Below, piece after piece: positions 1-12,717 of a stretch of DNA of 64,000 bases (positions are counted from its first letter, which is position 1; each line of letters opens with the position of its first letter). The translations under genes were made by a program, and so were the position numbers. Under the pieces are notes generated by a model that saw only the letters and a program-made list of their open reading frames with translations, had not been told where the DNA came from and ran no database searches. Source of the stretch: Echinococcus granulosus (Eukaryota; Platyhelminthes; Cestoda; Cyclophyllidea; Taeniidae); assembly GCF_000524195.1 (NCBI RefSeq), contig NW_020170385.1, forward strand, positions 885,898 to 949,897, in the 5' to 3' direction.

Positions 1-309
1 GTATGACCCATTTTCCACTAGCGAATCCCCTCTACTGCACAGGGGTAATCTCAATGGTGGCTCTATCCACTGACATTGGATTGCTTTAGGAATTTATTCC
101 GGAAATGTGTGAGGTCCTTTGACACCACTACAGGTTTTATCAGACAGTTGGTGTTTTGACCTGGTTTCGTTTGTGCCATTGATATTATTACCTCTGTTAA
201 TGTTTGTGGCAACACAGCAATTGCCTCGAACGTACAAAATTAGCCAAGATGATGGTATTTTGGTAGCTTGTATACATTATTAGTGTGGGTTTTGTATTTC
301 GACTTAAAG
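1..309. other. Intron or upstream sequence of PBRM1, no exon seen
   Basis: No coding segment is supported here. The stretch ends in an acceptor-like AG at 308-309 directly before the first PBRM1 exon in the window, so it is most simply the 3' end of an intron. The upstream four bromodomains expected for polybromo lie beyond the left edge. Confidence 0.5.
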
Positions 310-3300
310 GCGGAGAATGCTGGCCTTGTATCGCCTAGTGTGAAAAGACGTCAAAGCAGACCGCCTGGTGAATCGGAAGAGGTAACTCCAACGAAGCGGC
401 GACATCCAATGACCGCTGAAGAGGCACGAAACAAACGCCTCATTAACCTCTATAATGCCGTTTACAACCACGTCGATGTAGGTCATCCTGGGTTAAGTAT
501 TTATGAGCTGCTAATTATATTCTTATTAGGATGATGGTCACCGTCCCCGTGATACTTTCATGATCCTCCCTTCAAAGGAGGATTATCCCGATTATTATGA
601 AGTCATCCAAGAACCGATCGATTTAACCATGATCAAAGAGCGTATGGACTCAAATAAGGTCAGTTCCATTACCTCCAACTTTCTCTTAAAATTGTTATTC
701 GTTTCGTAAAGTTCTCTATCTTCAGTATCCGACTCACCAAGCAATGGTCGCAGATTTGCGTCTCATGTTTAATAACGCCCGTCGGTATAACGAGGAGGAT
801 TCTCAAGTTTATCATGATGCCGATACGTTAGATAGGGTTGTGAAAAAGAGGCTGAAGAGTCTCGGTCCCTATGCAAGCTGCCCCCAAGGAATGCCTCGAA
901 GTCCTGGCATTCGTTCACCTCAAGATCCCACATCCTGTGGGGGTCCGGCGACAATCTCTCAGCACTCCGGTCCTGCGATTTCACCTCTTCAGCGTTTGAT
1001 GTACGAAATCTTCCAGGCTGTGCGGGAATATCGTGATCCCATGGGGCGTCAACTCTCCACACCCTTCCTTCGCCTCCCTAGCAAGGCCGAGCTTCCCACT
1101 TACTATGAATTTATCAAACGACCCATCGAAATGCAAGAGATTGCAAAGTTCCTCATCCAGGGTGGCTATACCGAGTTTGAGGAATTTATGTCGGATATTT
1201 TTCTCATGTTTGACAATGCTTGTGCTTTCAATGAGCCGGATTCTCAGATCTACAGGGACACACTAGTGCTTCATCAAGTTGCATTAGCAAAACGTAACAT
1301 GCTTCTATCAGCAGCTTTCTCTTCCGGAACTGTGATACCCGGGATGTCGCCCTCTAATGCACCGGATATTTTACCAGGCATTCGACGACTTCTCACTAGT
1401 CTGCATAATGCCATGCTAACCGCCTGCGATACTGATGGCCGGGGTCTGGTAGATTCGCTTATTGCTGGTGATGGAACAGAAGCTTCAGTGACCTCAGCCA
1501 CCGCGGCAAGATTGGCGGCGCTCCATCGGAGCGTCGCTGCTGGCGCCTATAAGCGTTTAGATCGTCTGCAAGCCGACTGGCTTGAGGTCCTTCGTCGGGC
1601 TCGTGTCGGAGAAGAGGAGGAGCGCATGGCAACGCTTTCTGAAATAGATGCGAAAAGTAATCTACCGACTCCGCAGCAACGTCAAGATGCTGCGGAGCTC
1701 GCGAGGCGTTGGATTCGTCTGCGTGACTCCATGTGCAGACGTGCTCTATCGGGTGGCAATCCAAATGCACAATTGACGGTCGCTGGGGAGTCGAGTGGTA
1801 GCGAGTCGGGGAGCAGCGGAACTCCTGGCATATCGCTCCCCACAGGGTGGCACATAGTTAGTACTGCTATGGGCTACACTGAAGCTGTACTGGAACGTGA
1901 TCTCAAGGATGAGGTTTCTCAACATGAACCAATGGCTTTCTCTGACGATGGAGAAGAAAAGTTGCCCCCGCTTGAGGAAGGAGAAAATGAATTGCAGGTA
2001 GAGATGGCGGAGGTATAATCATGTGTTGCATGTTATTTGTCTCTCAATGTTATTTCTATCTGTTTTTTCCTTCAGTCAGTTGAATCCAAAGGCCAAATAT
2101 TCCGTGTAGGTGATTATGCTTACATTGAACCATTGCTTCAAGACGTAACACAATGCCACATCGGTCGTATCACGCGAATCTCTGAGAATATTGTTAAGCC
2201 GAAGGAGGGGACGGAGGGGAATAATAAATCAGCTGAAGCAACTGAGGTGAAGGTACGATTTGCTGTGTACATGCGCCCGTCGGAAGCGAAACCGTCTCGC
2301 CGCAGGCGGCTACTGGCCGCCGAGGTGTTCCGGACTGCCGCTGGTGGGGTTGTACCGCCCAGCAAACTCTCCGGTCACTGTCTCGTCATGCACATACCCC
2401 ACTTCATTCGTAGTCGTCCTAAGGTCAGGCACCCTTCTTAACAAGTTATTTTAGTCCTTCGCACATCAAAAGTGTCTTATTCCTCTCATTCCCACTTTCA
2501 GAATGTTGAGGAACGTGACGTGTATGTGTGCGAGTCGCAATACTCCATCACTAGCAATTTATTTGCTAAAATACGAGTAGGTCATCGAGTCCACTCCGTA
2601 AAGTTATTTCTATACTCATTTTTTATCATTTACTTTAAATAAATTTGCTTAACTGGAATATGTCTTTTTGAATTGGAAGAAAAACATTGTAATTTGGACC
2701 AAAAACTATCCCCTTGCCCTTAATTCCCAAAAATTCATTGTAATGCAAGAAATCTATCTTAATTTGGCGATTTCACATCTACTTAAATGCGCATTTTAGC
2801 GGTGGGGAGCACCGACCCCGAGTGGTATTGAGCTTGAAGACCGTCAATTGCCATTCGTGCCCACTCGCCTGCCTCCTAGTGAACCGTTGGAAAGTGCTCT
2901 TGAGCAAGTCAACACAAACTTCTTCTCATGCATGGCTTTTCCTCTACCAAGGCCCCCTCAGGTAAGTCTTAACTATTTGCCCATTAATGAAGAGTTTGCC
3001 TGTCCTTAATCGAGCCTCGGTGCCCTTTTAGGTTGTTTAGTTATTGATATTTAAACCTAGATGTTGGAGACGGTATATGGTCGAATCCAAAAAGTTGATA
3101 AACCACGCACCGGCAATTGATCCTTTATTATCGTTCTATTCGGTTCACAGACCGTAGTCGATGAAGTATCAAAGACCGAAGGTATCGTTACTTACGAGCA
3201 ATACGTTGGTGGTAATAACTTGGTATTAAAACAAGGTAAGGTCTCGCTTCATTTTCTCATTCTTGTCTGTTTCCGATTTCACCTCTATTGACTCTTTCCA

Positions 3301-6300
3301 TAGGCGATTGTGTTTTTGTTCCCTCGGATAGTAGTTTTTCCGACCGACAAATCCTCCGGATTGAAAAAATATGGAAGAATGTTAAGTATGTGAGAATTTT
3401 TGGTCTTATTTTTTCAGGATTTGTGTGCGATTAGGAAAGAATTTTGCCTGAACTGCAAAAAAGACAAATTGTTAATGCTGTCCCTTAAGTCACTCGTAAT
3501 GCAGGTAGCTGTTTTTTGTCAAATAGTTGTTTTACGGTTGTCATCTGGTATTGCCAAATTTAGATGAATCATTGCAATGTGATATTCACGGTTCCTACTT
3601 TGGATTGGTCATGGTGTTGAAGATGATATTCTTTTATTTAATCAAAATAAACGCTACGGATGACCAATCTCATTTGATGAGGCAAGTTAACTTCTCTCCG
3701 GGCGTTTCCTCAATTAAACGACAGTCATTAATAGTTCTAGGTTGTATTTTGACAGAATCTAACACAATTTATCCCACACTGGGCCATATTCATTGTTGGT
3801 TTAACTTCGTTTTCACTAACAATTTTTATTTAAGCAAGATGTAATCGTGCTCTTGTTCTTCTAATTTTAATAACAGTGAGGCAGGCGTATCGGTGACAGG
3901 TTCGATATTCGTCTTTCCCGCAGAGGTGGAACACTTACCCACTCGTGTCTTTTATCCCCGGGAGGTATTTCTGACTAACAATGACCGAGCCACCTTTTCC
4001 ATCACCTCGGTCAAGGGAAAATGTGTTGTAATGCGTCCTGCTGATTTCTCTATCGGTACTTTGCTAAATTTAACACATGAAGTCGTTGGATTGTTGTCGC
4101 TTCTTTCTCTATCTTGACTGTTTCGTATGAAATCTTAGATTTTTTAACCAAGATTCTTTTTTTTCTTCTATTAAGCGCGACCCACATCGTATCGCGAAGG
4201 CGACATTTTTGTTTGTGAATCCAAATATTTCGAAGATGAAAAGGTCATTCGTAAATTGAAGAAAGGATTGAAGGTTGGTTTTTGCCTTTAACCTGTTCTC
4301 TGGAGTTACTGGAATTTAACTTTAATCAGTGGTCATTTCAGAAGCCTAAATTCTCTCCGGACACTATGGGGGATGAATATTTCTTATTCAGTCAGCCAAT
4401 TGTGCCACACAAAGTATGCACCCCTTTGTTACTCTACCGCAATCATGCCCGTTAAAGTTTGGTTACGATATTTGGATAAGAATACTTTTACCACCGTTTA
4501 CAGATTCAAAGTTTGTTAAGATTACCTTTTGAATTTCCTCATCTAGCTAAAAAACGTAAACATTGCACGCATTTTAATATCGAAGTCAGATTAATCAAAA
4601 ACGTCTGACTCCTCATGCCTGTTCAACTCTCGACGTGTAACAATACAATCATGCTTATTGTCGTCTCGTGCTTTTAGGAGGCATCTCCACTGCTTGTGAA
4701 GGCGTCGCCATCACCACTGATTTTGGATCAATTGAACCAGCCACCTTCTATGGCTGTCGCTTGTGTAATGGCAGCAGCCAATGGACAGACGACTCCAGTG
4801 GCAGATTTTGGGCCGCGTCTGGCTCCTGCTCCACCCCAGTCACCCGATGTTGGACAGCTCGCTTTCATGGAGGTTGGGCTGGATCGCAGTGGCAAAAAGG
4901 TGGGTCGATGCATTGATCGCAAATTATTCGAACGCTTCCCTTTGTTAAACGGTGTTTACTGCTTGGTCTCTCACCCCCTTTAACTCTATTATCAACTTAC
5001 GGAATAGTTGTTGAGTGTAAATAACCTTGCGTTTTTTTGTTTTACAAAACGTTTAGTTGGATGCCATTCTGCACCTGAACGCATAGAACTCTCCACCGTA
5101 GTTTTCCATTCCGTTAAAATCTTACAGATAAGTTGCATGTTTTTTTGCCCAAATGATCGTACACAATCGTGGCATAGGCATTTAAAATATTAGCAGGCAT
5201 TGGTTAAGCAAAGCACTAAATATCTTGTGCTCATAAAGCAGAACCGCATCTGATAGTTAAAAATATCCGTATTTCTAAATCCCCAAAGTTGATACCGTCT
5301 TTGTTAAATATTTAGAACTTTGATCATTGGGATTTGTGTCAAAGAAGTGAATATCCAATTGATTGCGTGAGCTTGTCATCCATATGTTTATCTTCATGAG
5401 TTCAAATTAAGGTCTAATATCATTGTTTAAAAATATGAGAGAAATAATTTGCCAATCATGCGTAAAACTGCTTTCATACTCCTATGTGGAACTCGTCTCG
5501 ATGGCCTGCTGATCAGCTGTCCTAACCAGCTGTGCAAAAATGCGCTTCAAGTTTCAAATATAGATTTACATAGGATCATATTCACCCAGCGGCTGCACTA
5601 TTGGGTCACTGGTCATGTGATTTTAGGTCGGTGCTTTTTCCTTCCCGTTTTTAATGCATTGATGATCGCAAAGCCCTTGTGTCTACTTTATCTATTTACG
5701 AATAAGCGTCTTTCAGTCCCATATTTTTGTTTTTACGCTACCTAACTGCACAATCGTACATGCGGTATCAAGCACCATCAAGTTGCTAATGCATTTCCTT
5801 CGTTTTTTTTCACTAGCGAAAACTTCGTAAGCCGCCGTCAGGATATGTAATCTACGCTGGTGAAGTTCGCAAGAAACTGCTCCAAGACCGCCCTGACGCA
5901 CCGTTTGGGGAAATTTCACGTGAAGTTGGATTGATGGTGAGTCCACAAATCACGTTTATCAAGCGACGAAATGAATTGACGGCATCGCTATCTGTTCTTT
6001 TTGCACTAGGCCATGCACAGTATGGGTTAGTTTGATTGGTGAATGCCCGGTTTTAAAAAAAGGACTAACAAAAGAACTTCACCAACGGGCTCATAGTAGT
6101 GTTGGACTCCCTTTGAAATACACACTCCCACTTTGTCTGTTTGAAGCGGTTTAGTTTGAAATCTTGGTTTCCTATACCGAACGGTATGCAAAGTTATTTT
6201 TATTTTACAGTGGCGTCAGATGCCTTCTCACGAGCGCGACATATATGAGCGCAAGGCGCAAGTCATAAAACGTCGAATGGAGGAGCAGGAGACCCAGCAG

Positions 6301-8352
6301 AAGGCTCGAATGCAGGAGCAGGAAAAATTCATGCAGATCCATCACCACGAGTTGGTTTCACACGGTGATCCTCATCACGTAGCCATTGGTACTGGTATGT
6401 CAACAGCGATCAACCAGGCGCCGGTCCAACTTCAGACGCCGGGCACTGCGCAACCTGCTACTCAATCCAACTCCTTATCCGTGAGTGCACCGCATCATGC
6501 AGCTGCGGGGGCAATGCAGTTCTATCAAGCGACGCCCGGAGCTCTGGGCACCCCGTCAGTCATTCAGTTGATGCACACCACCACCACTCCCTCCACTGCT
6601 GCCAACGGCGTTGTCGGCCCTGCATCCATGCAACCAAGACCAGGCATGATCGAATCAACACTGGTTGCCGGCGCCACTGTACTCACCAACGCCATGTCTC
6701 ACGCTCCCGTTCTTGCTACGACTGGAGGGCAGCAGGTTGGTCTATTTAACTCAAAAAAATTAGCCTTCTTCTGAATACACATCAAACTAAGCTAATGCAT
6801 TTTCTCGCTGTAGAGTGGGCTTTAAGCAATGTGTGCTTTTTCCTGATTTCCTACTACTTAGTGCAATGTGATTTCCAACTTAGAGCGTGGTGTCGGTGGT
6901 ACTTTGGTCAGTTATCTTGTTTTCACTTCCCTTTTTGACACCTCTGCAATAAGTATGGTTGATATGGGCATTTGACAGTAGTTCCAATCCATTATACGAT
7001 ACTTAGATGCCACATTTGCACTACGGTGAAATGGTGTCAAACAGGTGTCGCATAATTCCTTGCTGTTTCATATTCGCAGGTGATATACCAATTTGCGGGT
7101 CAGCAAGCGCCAGGCCTAGCTGCTTCGGCGGCATCACCGAACGTGAGTCTAGGCGGCCCACAGGTCATCTTGACTCACCCACAGGTGACTGGCCAACACC
7201 CACATCATCAGCATCAAACTACTCCATCTCAGCCTTTTGCTGTGTTGCCAACACAGCCTCCACCTCAGTCTAGACAACATGCCATACCTCCCCAACAGGT
7301 GCAGGTGGTTCAACAGCGTGGGTTCCCTTCCAGTTCTTATCCGCTTAATATGCTAACTTTTAATCGACTTGCGAGATCTACAAGTGTTACCTACCGAATG
7401 TCCTCCTTTGGGGAAGTGTGTTGTGCGCATGTTTCAACCAAGTTGTGCTTTATTGTCTAGGTAACAGACGTGTGTCCCAATGTGAGCGTTCAATACAAAT
7501 GTGTTTCTATCCTAAATTGGATTAAACATATTCAAGAACTAAATAGAAGTAGAAGCTGAGGTTACCGTCTGTTTGGATTGGTTAGAGGCTACCGTGGACT
7601 GCTATTCAACTAATCGCATCACCCAGATGTAACACTAATGCTTTCTAGAATTTGTTATTGTAGTTGTACTTATTAAGTTTCCTTTCCCTCTCTTACCTCA
7701 GTGAATTCGACCACGGTTGAGGTAAGCCACGCAACAGTGGTAAATGGAGGCAGTGGCGGAACCACAGCAGTTGTATCGCAGCCGATAACGGCGACCACAA
7801 TCCAGCCGCAGGCGGCACCTCCTGCCGCTGCTGCAATTGCTGCTCCACCGCGTGCGCCATCTCCCCTCTTCGTCTCGGTGCCTCCGCGCACTTCCAGGGT
7901 GCTCCATTCTGAAATCTACCAGAGGTACGCGCTTATCATACGGTTCTGCCGATCATAAATCGATCTCTAAGCATCCACTCTCACAAACGCGGCTACTACT
8001 TTAAGTGATTCGCTCTTTCTAGGTAGTGTAATCTATCAATACTAGAAATCCTCGCCAACATACGTCTCTTAAGCCCGTTCTCAAGACATGGTCGTTTTCT
8101 AGGTATATCGACAGGTTACGTCGAAACACTCCCTGTTTGAGCGATTGGAAGAAACAGATTTCGATCACCATGGAATCACTGCCCCCAATGACACACCAGC
8201 AACAGCAACAATTAGCCTCCAGTTTTCTGGACACCCCACAGCTGCATTCTTATCACGGCGCCATCGCGGACGCCCTCTGGAGCCTACGAGATAACCTGCT
8301 CAAGGACTCACTCAACATACGCACCCGCGTTCTCGGTCTCGAAGATTTGTAA
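310..8352 (+). CDS. PBRM1: Polybromo-1 (BAF180), 3' portion, 17 exons
   Basis: Chromatin-reading subunit of the PBAF SWI/SNF remodelling complex, nuclear. Exons read: 310-477, 530-658, 726-2012, 2076-2423, 2502-2576, 2800-2961, 3151-3235, 3304-3385, 3877-4055, 4176-4273, 4342-4413, 4678-4899, 5817-5936, 6211-6735, 7080-7317, 7702-7924, 8103-8352; every phase closes, giving about 1420 visible residues. Order: bromodomain (about 40-145; acetyl-lysine Asn in MFNNARRYN), bromodomain (about 185-290; MFDNACAFN), BAH 1 (about 530-690), BAH 2 (about 725-870), HMG box (about 970-1030; RKPPSGYVIYAGEVRKKL), a low-complexity Gln/Ala/Pro region, then the conserved tail (LHSEIYQRYIDRL, ADALWSLRDNLLKDSLNIR). 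By position these are bromodomains 5 and 6 of the six in animal polybromo. The gene is cut by the left edge. The donor of the third exon could instead be just after 1997. It ends about 490 bp from the DDX56 stop, tail-to-tail. Confidence 0.95.
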
Positions 8353-8838
8353 GGACGGTTGGAACCCCGTTTCCCCCTATTTGTTGTCTTCATGCATTTA
8401 ACTCAGTTTTTCTCTACCACCAATGATTCTGTCGGTGTATAATTGTTCAATACATACTCATTTTAAGTAAATTAATAAGTCCACTTCTCTATCCATCGTT
8501 GGTGCTTAAAATTTTGTAAAAAACAGATCGCTAGAGCTACCCTATCGTTAGTCAAAGCCATAGACCGGTCAATCTGTGCTTTCGCTTCGCCGCTTATTTC
8601 CCGCAACAATACAAATGAGCTAGGGAGTGAGGAGAAAGCACCGTGCAAAGTCGGGTTTGTATTATATTGATATGAAAAATATACAGTGGAAATGAGTCGT
8701 TTTGCTCCTCTACCTTTTTTTCCCAAAGTTGAAGAGGGGGTTGGCGGCCTTTTTCTAAAAATCAAAATAATTTGTACTTACAATCACCACTACTGAAGCC
8801 TATTAGAAATTGTCGACAAGTCTTAGCAGGTGACTCAT

Positions 8839-11734
8839 TCAGGGGGCTGTGCCGAACCCGAACACGGGCTGTAATTCCCTCACCTTTCGTGCCATCTGCC
8901 GCTTAATCTGAGCAACCTTCTCAGGGTTCCGAGCAATGGCCATCTTGGTCCTGTGACACCTCAGTTGGTGCATTCGTATGGGCTTTTCAGCATTACCGCC
9001 GGCTGCAGAGGTGGAAGCCTTCGCTTTGCCGGTAAACCGTTGTCGTCCCTTGGCCCAACTGGACGGTCTATAGCGCTGTCTATCTCTTGCTCTCTGGTTT
9101 GAACCCCGAATCAGGGCTTGTAGAGTTTGAGGCACTACAGAATGACACAAGTGGAAGAATGCTGCCTTTGCTTCGTACGAAGGGGGATTTAAGGTGGCGC
9201 ATTTATTATAACTATTATAACTAGATTTGTTTCTGATGTTTGGTTTATAGGGAAATAAAAATGACCGCAAAGCAAAATCAATTGGACTTCGTGGGTATAC
9301 ATAAAAAGTGGACTAAACTTTAGTATTTGACGTAGCATTAGCTCACCCATATACTCCGGAACATCCTTGAGATGAGCCTGCTGCGTCGAAGAAAGTAGCT
9401 TGTCGTGACGCAAAGCATCCATATCAGCGGAATGATCCTCAAAGTAACTCTTTAAGCGTTCAGAGTTCATCAACTCTAATTTGATCTCCTTTAAGCGCGC
9501 TTCGCGAATTCTTTTGCGAGTTATTTTCCCAGCAACGTCCTATTTAGACAAATCAGCCTCAAAGGAAATCACTTGCCATTGCACGATATCTAAATCCGTC
9601 CACTTCTGATAAACGGAACTGATAGGGGCGGAAGATTAAATTAACTGAAACTGAAAAGTCGTAAGGAATTTACTAAAGATGCTTCTTGACAAATTAAAAA
9701 TGTATCTTCTTTATACAAAGAAGGGTAGTCGCGTGGCTTGGAGCCCACCAAAAATGCAAAATAGACTCCAAAGTAGACCACTAGCAAGTCTATACAAAAA
9801 TTACAAACTTCACAATTTTACAAATCAAATACGTAGTGCATGTTATCCATGAAGACACTGTAAATACACAGTTCAGTTAAATGGTGAGGCTATTGATGCG
9901 GCCACAGCAGCCCACTATAACTTTAAAAGCAAAACTTGTAGACTACAGTGCGATTAGTTCAGAACATAAAACGTTATTAAATGTTGGAAGACAAGCTACC
10001 GGCTTTGTTGGTTTGATCAGCCCGAGGATTAGAAGCCTCATTTTGCGAGAGGAGATTGGCCACTTCCGAAAGTTGTGACTCCTCCGAGCTATCGACAAAA
10101 GAGATAGCTGTGCCCATTTGGTCAGCTCGTGCTGTACGCCCAACACGATGCACGTACCGTTTAGCAGTCAGTGGAAAGTCGAAGTTGAGTACGTTGCTGA
10201 CTAATTTGAAGTCAATACCACGCGATACACCGTATTCGGCGTCTTTCACTGGTTTTAGACTGATAAAAAAGTATCGCTAATGCACTTAGTGAATGTAAAA
10301 CTGAAAAGACGACATAAAATTCTTGAAGGCTTACACATTTGTCAATTAAAATGAGAAAAAAACATGAATCTAAACCTTTACTTCAAATAATCATTATTTG
10401 ATTATTTATTAAGCATAAAGTATAAATTGAAGTCGTTTAAACCAGAGAGACCTTTGATAATTAAAACGTAATATCTGTAACGAAGAAAACTGAGAACCAT
10501 GACCCACAGCTTATCCCTTTTAGGTGCATTTGTAACCCCTTCACTGTCATTTTCGTCGGTCGCTAAAAGGTAGTCATAAAGTCCTCTGTTAAATTGCTGA
10601 ACCGTGTGACACCTTGACGCCACGGGTAATTCAGAATTGAGTACCACCGATTTAACACCGAATTCCTCCAGAAAAAGTTTTAGTCTAAAGACAACGCTTG
10701 TGGGAAGAAGGACCTACTTGTAGCATCGATCTATAGAATTGGTGAAAATAATTGTCCGACCACGAATCAACTTAAGCTGAATCATAGATATAAGAATAGC
10801 GTATTTCGATGACTCGTCAGCACTAAAGACAATGAAAAATTGATCTTAAAATTACCTAATCACGTATTGGGCAAGCTGAGACTCAGAGGGAAGAAAATTC
10901 TCTTCCGGTAATTCTACTCGAACCCATTCACTAAGTTTGAAAAAACCGCGCAAAGAAAAAGTTGCCTCATCCAGTGTGGCAGACATCAAGATGACCTAAA
11001 CGGAACTGCGAAAATTTAGTCGGTTACCTGTATTGACTTCTTCGGAAGAAAAGTTTGGAGCGCCTGCATATGTTTCTCGTAACCAAAAACGAAGATTAGG
11101 TCAGCTTCATCAATGACAAGATGTTCAAGAGCATCGAGAGTAAGACGCTTCCTAAGCAGTTGTTCCGATATTTTCAACGGAGTGCCAACAACAATGTCCG
11201 GATTTTCGGCCAGAAGAGGTCTTGGGATAAACAGTGGACAAATCCGATGAAAAGACAAACTTAAATAAGCAGGAGGAAATCACATGAGCAATTACCCCAG
11301 AAGATCAATATCATCCGATTGGGCAAGATCAAAGACGTTCACATTCTTCGACGCATATTTACACAAACTCTTAATGTCCTTCGATATTTGACTACATAGT
11401 TCCCTCGTTGGAGCTAAAATTAACGCCGAAGTGCTCTGTTCCGACTGAAACTACACAGTAACTGAAATTACGTAAAATACATACAATCTTTGTTTCAAGT
11501 ATAGATTGGATGATAGGAATAGAGAAAGCCCCAGTTTTTCCAGAGCCAGTACGGGCTTGTACGCATATACTCTTCTTTTCTAGGGCAAGAGGAATGACAG
11601 CCTGCTGTATGTCCGTCGGTCTCTCCCACTTCAAATCAGATATTGCCTAGCACGAATAAAGACAAAAGAAATTTTGCTACAGATAACAGCCGCTGATCAA
11701 GATTCATAAGGTGAAATTGCTCTACTAGAGACAT
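8839..11734 (-). CDS. DDX56: ATP-dependent RNA helicase DDX56 (Dbp9 family), 11 exons
   Basis: Nucleolar DEAD-box helicase for 60S subunit assembly. Exons (5' to 3'): 11734-11681, 11646-11485, 11444-11296, 11220-11028, 10995-10856, 10822-10718, 10684-10508, 10259-10000, 9644-9577, 9539-9347, 9134-8839; 598 residues, phases all consistent. Motifs: Walker A ARTGSGKT, Ia PTREL, Ib VVGTP, II DEAD in [15 protein letters not shown] in [28 protein letters not shown]56-specific stretches are the N-terminal [12 protein letters not shown] and the C-terminal [20 protein letters not shown], followed by a basic tail, so it is not DDX1, whose helicase start looks similar. The start ATG matches the family N-terminus. 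The intron 9576-9540 reads GC...AG; using it restores family spacing exactly. Slightly longer than human DDX56 because of the tail. Confidence 0.95.
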
Positions 11735-11999
11735 GACCTCGCAAAGGCACGGCCCCCAGGCGCTACGCGTAGTCCGAGGCACGAGCAACCAATAGTTATA
11801 CAATATCAATTTCAACTACTTTGTCAACTTCATTGTAAATGCTGTTGTAAAGTATTTTTCACAATCCTGAACTACTGAGGCCAGTTTTAATTTAGTCAAA
11901 TAAATGCGTATTCTGCGATTAACGCAGCAAAGTAACGTTTACCAATTTCAATGAAGCAAGGCCTGCTCCTCGCAAACTGCGAATAACCTGCTTAGGAAG
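11735..11999. promoter_or_regulatory. Divergent upstream region between DDX56 and C1D
   Basis: The start codons of DDX56 (- strand) and C1D (+ strand) are 265 bp apart, so both promoters or 5' UTRs must lie largely here. The DDX56 side is locally GC-rich (around 11740-11775). A 3' splice-site-like AG at 11994-11995 sits 4 nt before the C1D ATG. No specific factor site can be assigned by eye. Confidence 0.4.
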
Positions 12000-12717
12000 A
12001 TGACGGACATGGCTCTGTTTGACTGCATTCCAAATGAAATAAACGAACTTTTGGTTTCGTTTTCGGGTTCTATCCAAGGCATAAGCGATATAATAGAGTC
12101 TTACAAAGAAGCGATGAAGACGAATGCGATTGAGGTATTCTTATGCCGACCCATTGCGGGTATTTCACCATAGTTACCGCCGATGCAGCGTGTTCAGACT
12201 GAACTATCTCTCGCATATGCCATGAACGCGTTATTTTTTGGTAGGTTTTATCTCCGACATCTCAACGTATGATTTGCTATTTGTGCTTTTACCTACTGGT
12301 TTTAGTATACCTTCGATGTCATGGCGTTGATGCTAAAGACCACCCAATTTTGAAGGAACTGGTGAGTTTGCGTTCTTTCAGGCACTGCTTGTACTTGACT
12401 TTCTAAAATGAAGATGCCTATTGCTGAGTTTGTATGCAACTGCTCCTACTGAATATTTTCCATTTCGTGACGCTTTTAAGAGGGGAACGTGGTGTCTTAG
12501 TTTCATTTGTCGTCGTGTTACCGCTCGATACACGGTCTCTTTGTAGGAACGATTAACGGCCTGCCTAAAGCGATGTCAGAATATTTGTAGCAAGCAAAGT
12601 AGCGAACTCAGTCACTCCCGCTTAGACAAGGAAGCATCTAAGCGTTTTGTCAAGCGTGCACTTTGGCAGTCGGCCCAATCAAAGACCAGAAGAAGAAAAC
12701 TTGATAGTGACAGTTGA
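12000..12717 (+). CDS. C1D: Nuclear nucleic acid-binding protein C1D (Rrp47/Sas10 family)
   Basis: Cofactor of the nuclear RNA exosome that helps mature rRNA precursors. Four exons: 12000-12134, 12174-12240, 12306-12361, 12547-12717, giving 142 residues, essentially the length of vertebrate C1D. Family signatures: an N-terminal helical segment, then a short conserved block across exons 2-3 (LSLAYAMNALFF joined to VYLRCHGVDAKDHPILKEL) and the C-terminal LDKEASKRFVKRALW followed by a basic tail (KTRRRKLDSDS). The first intron is only 39 nt. Divergently transcribed from DDX56, another nucleolar RNA factor. The start is the first ATG of the frame; a second in-frame Met lies three codons later. 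Confidence 0.92.

Noticed and set aside
11485..11734. DDX1 assignment for the helicase, from the PTDIQ...[15 protein letters not shown] segment
   Set aside because: No SPRY insert follows motif I, and the rest of the protein ([26 protein letters not shown]) matches DDX56 only.
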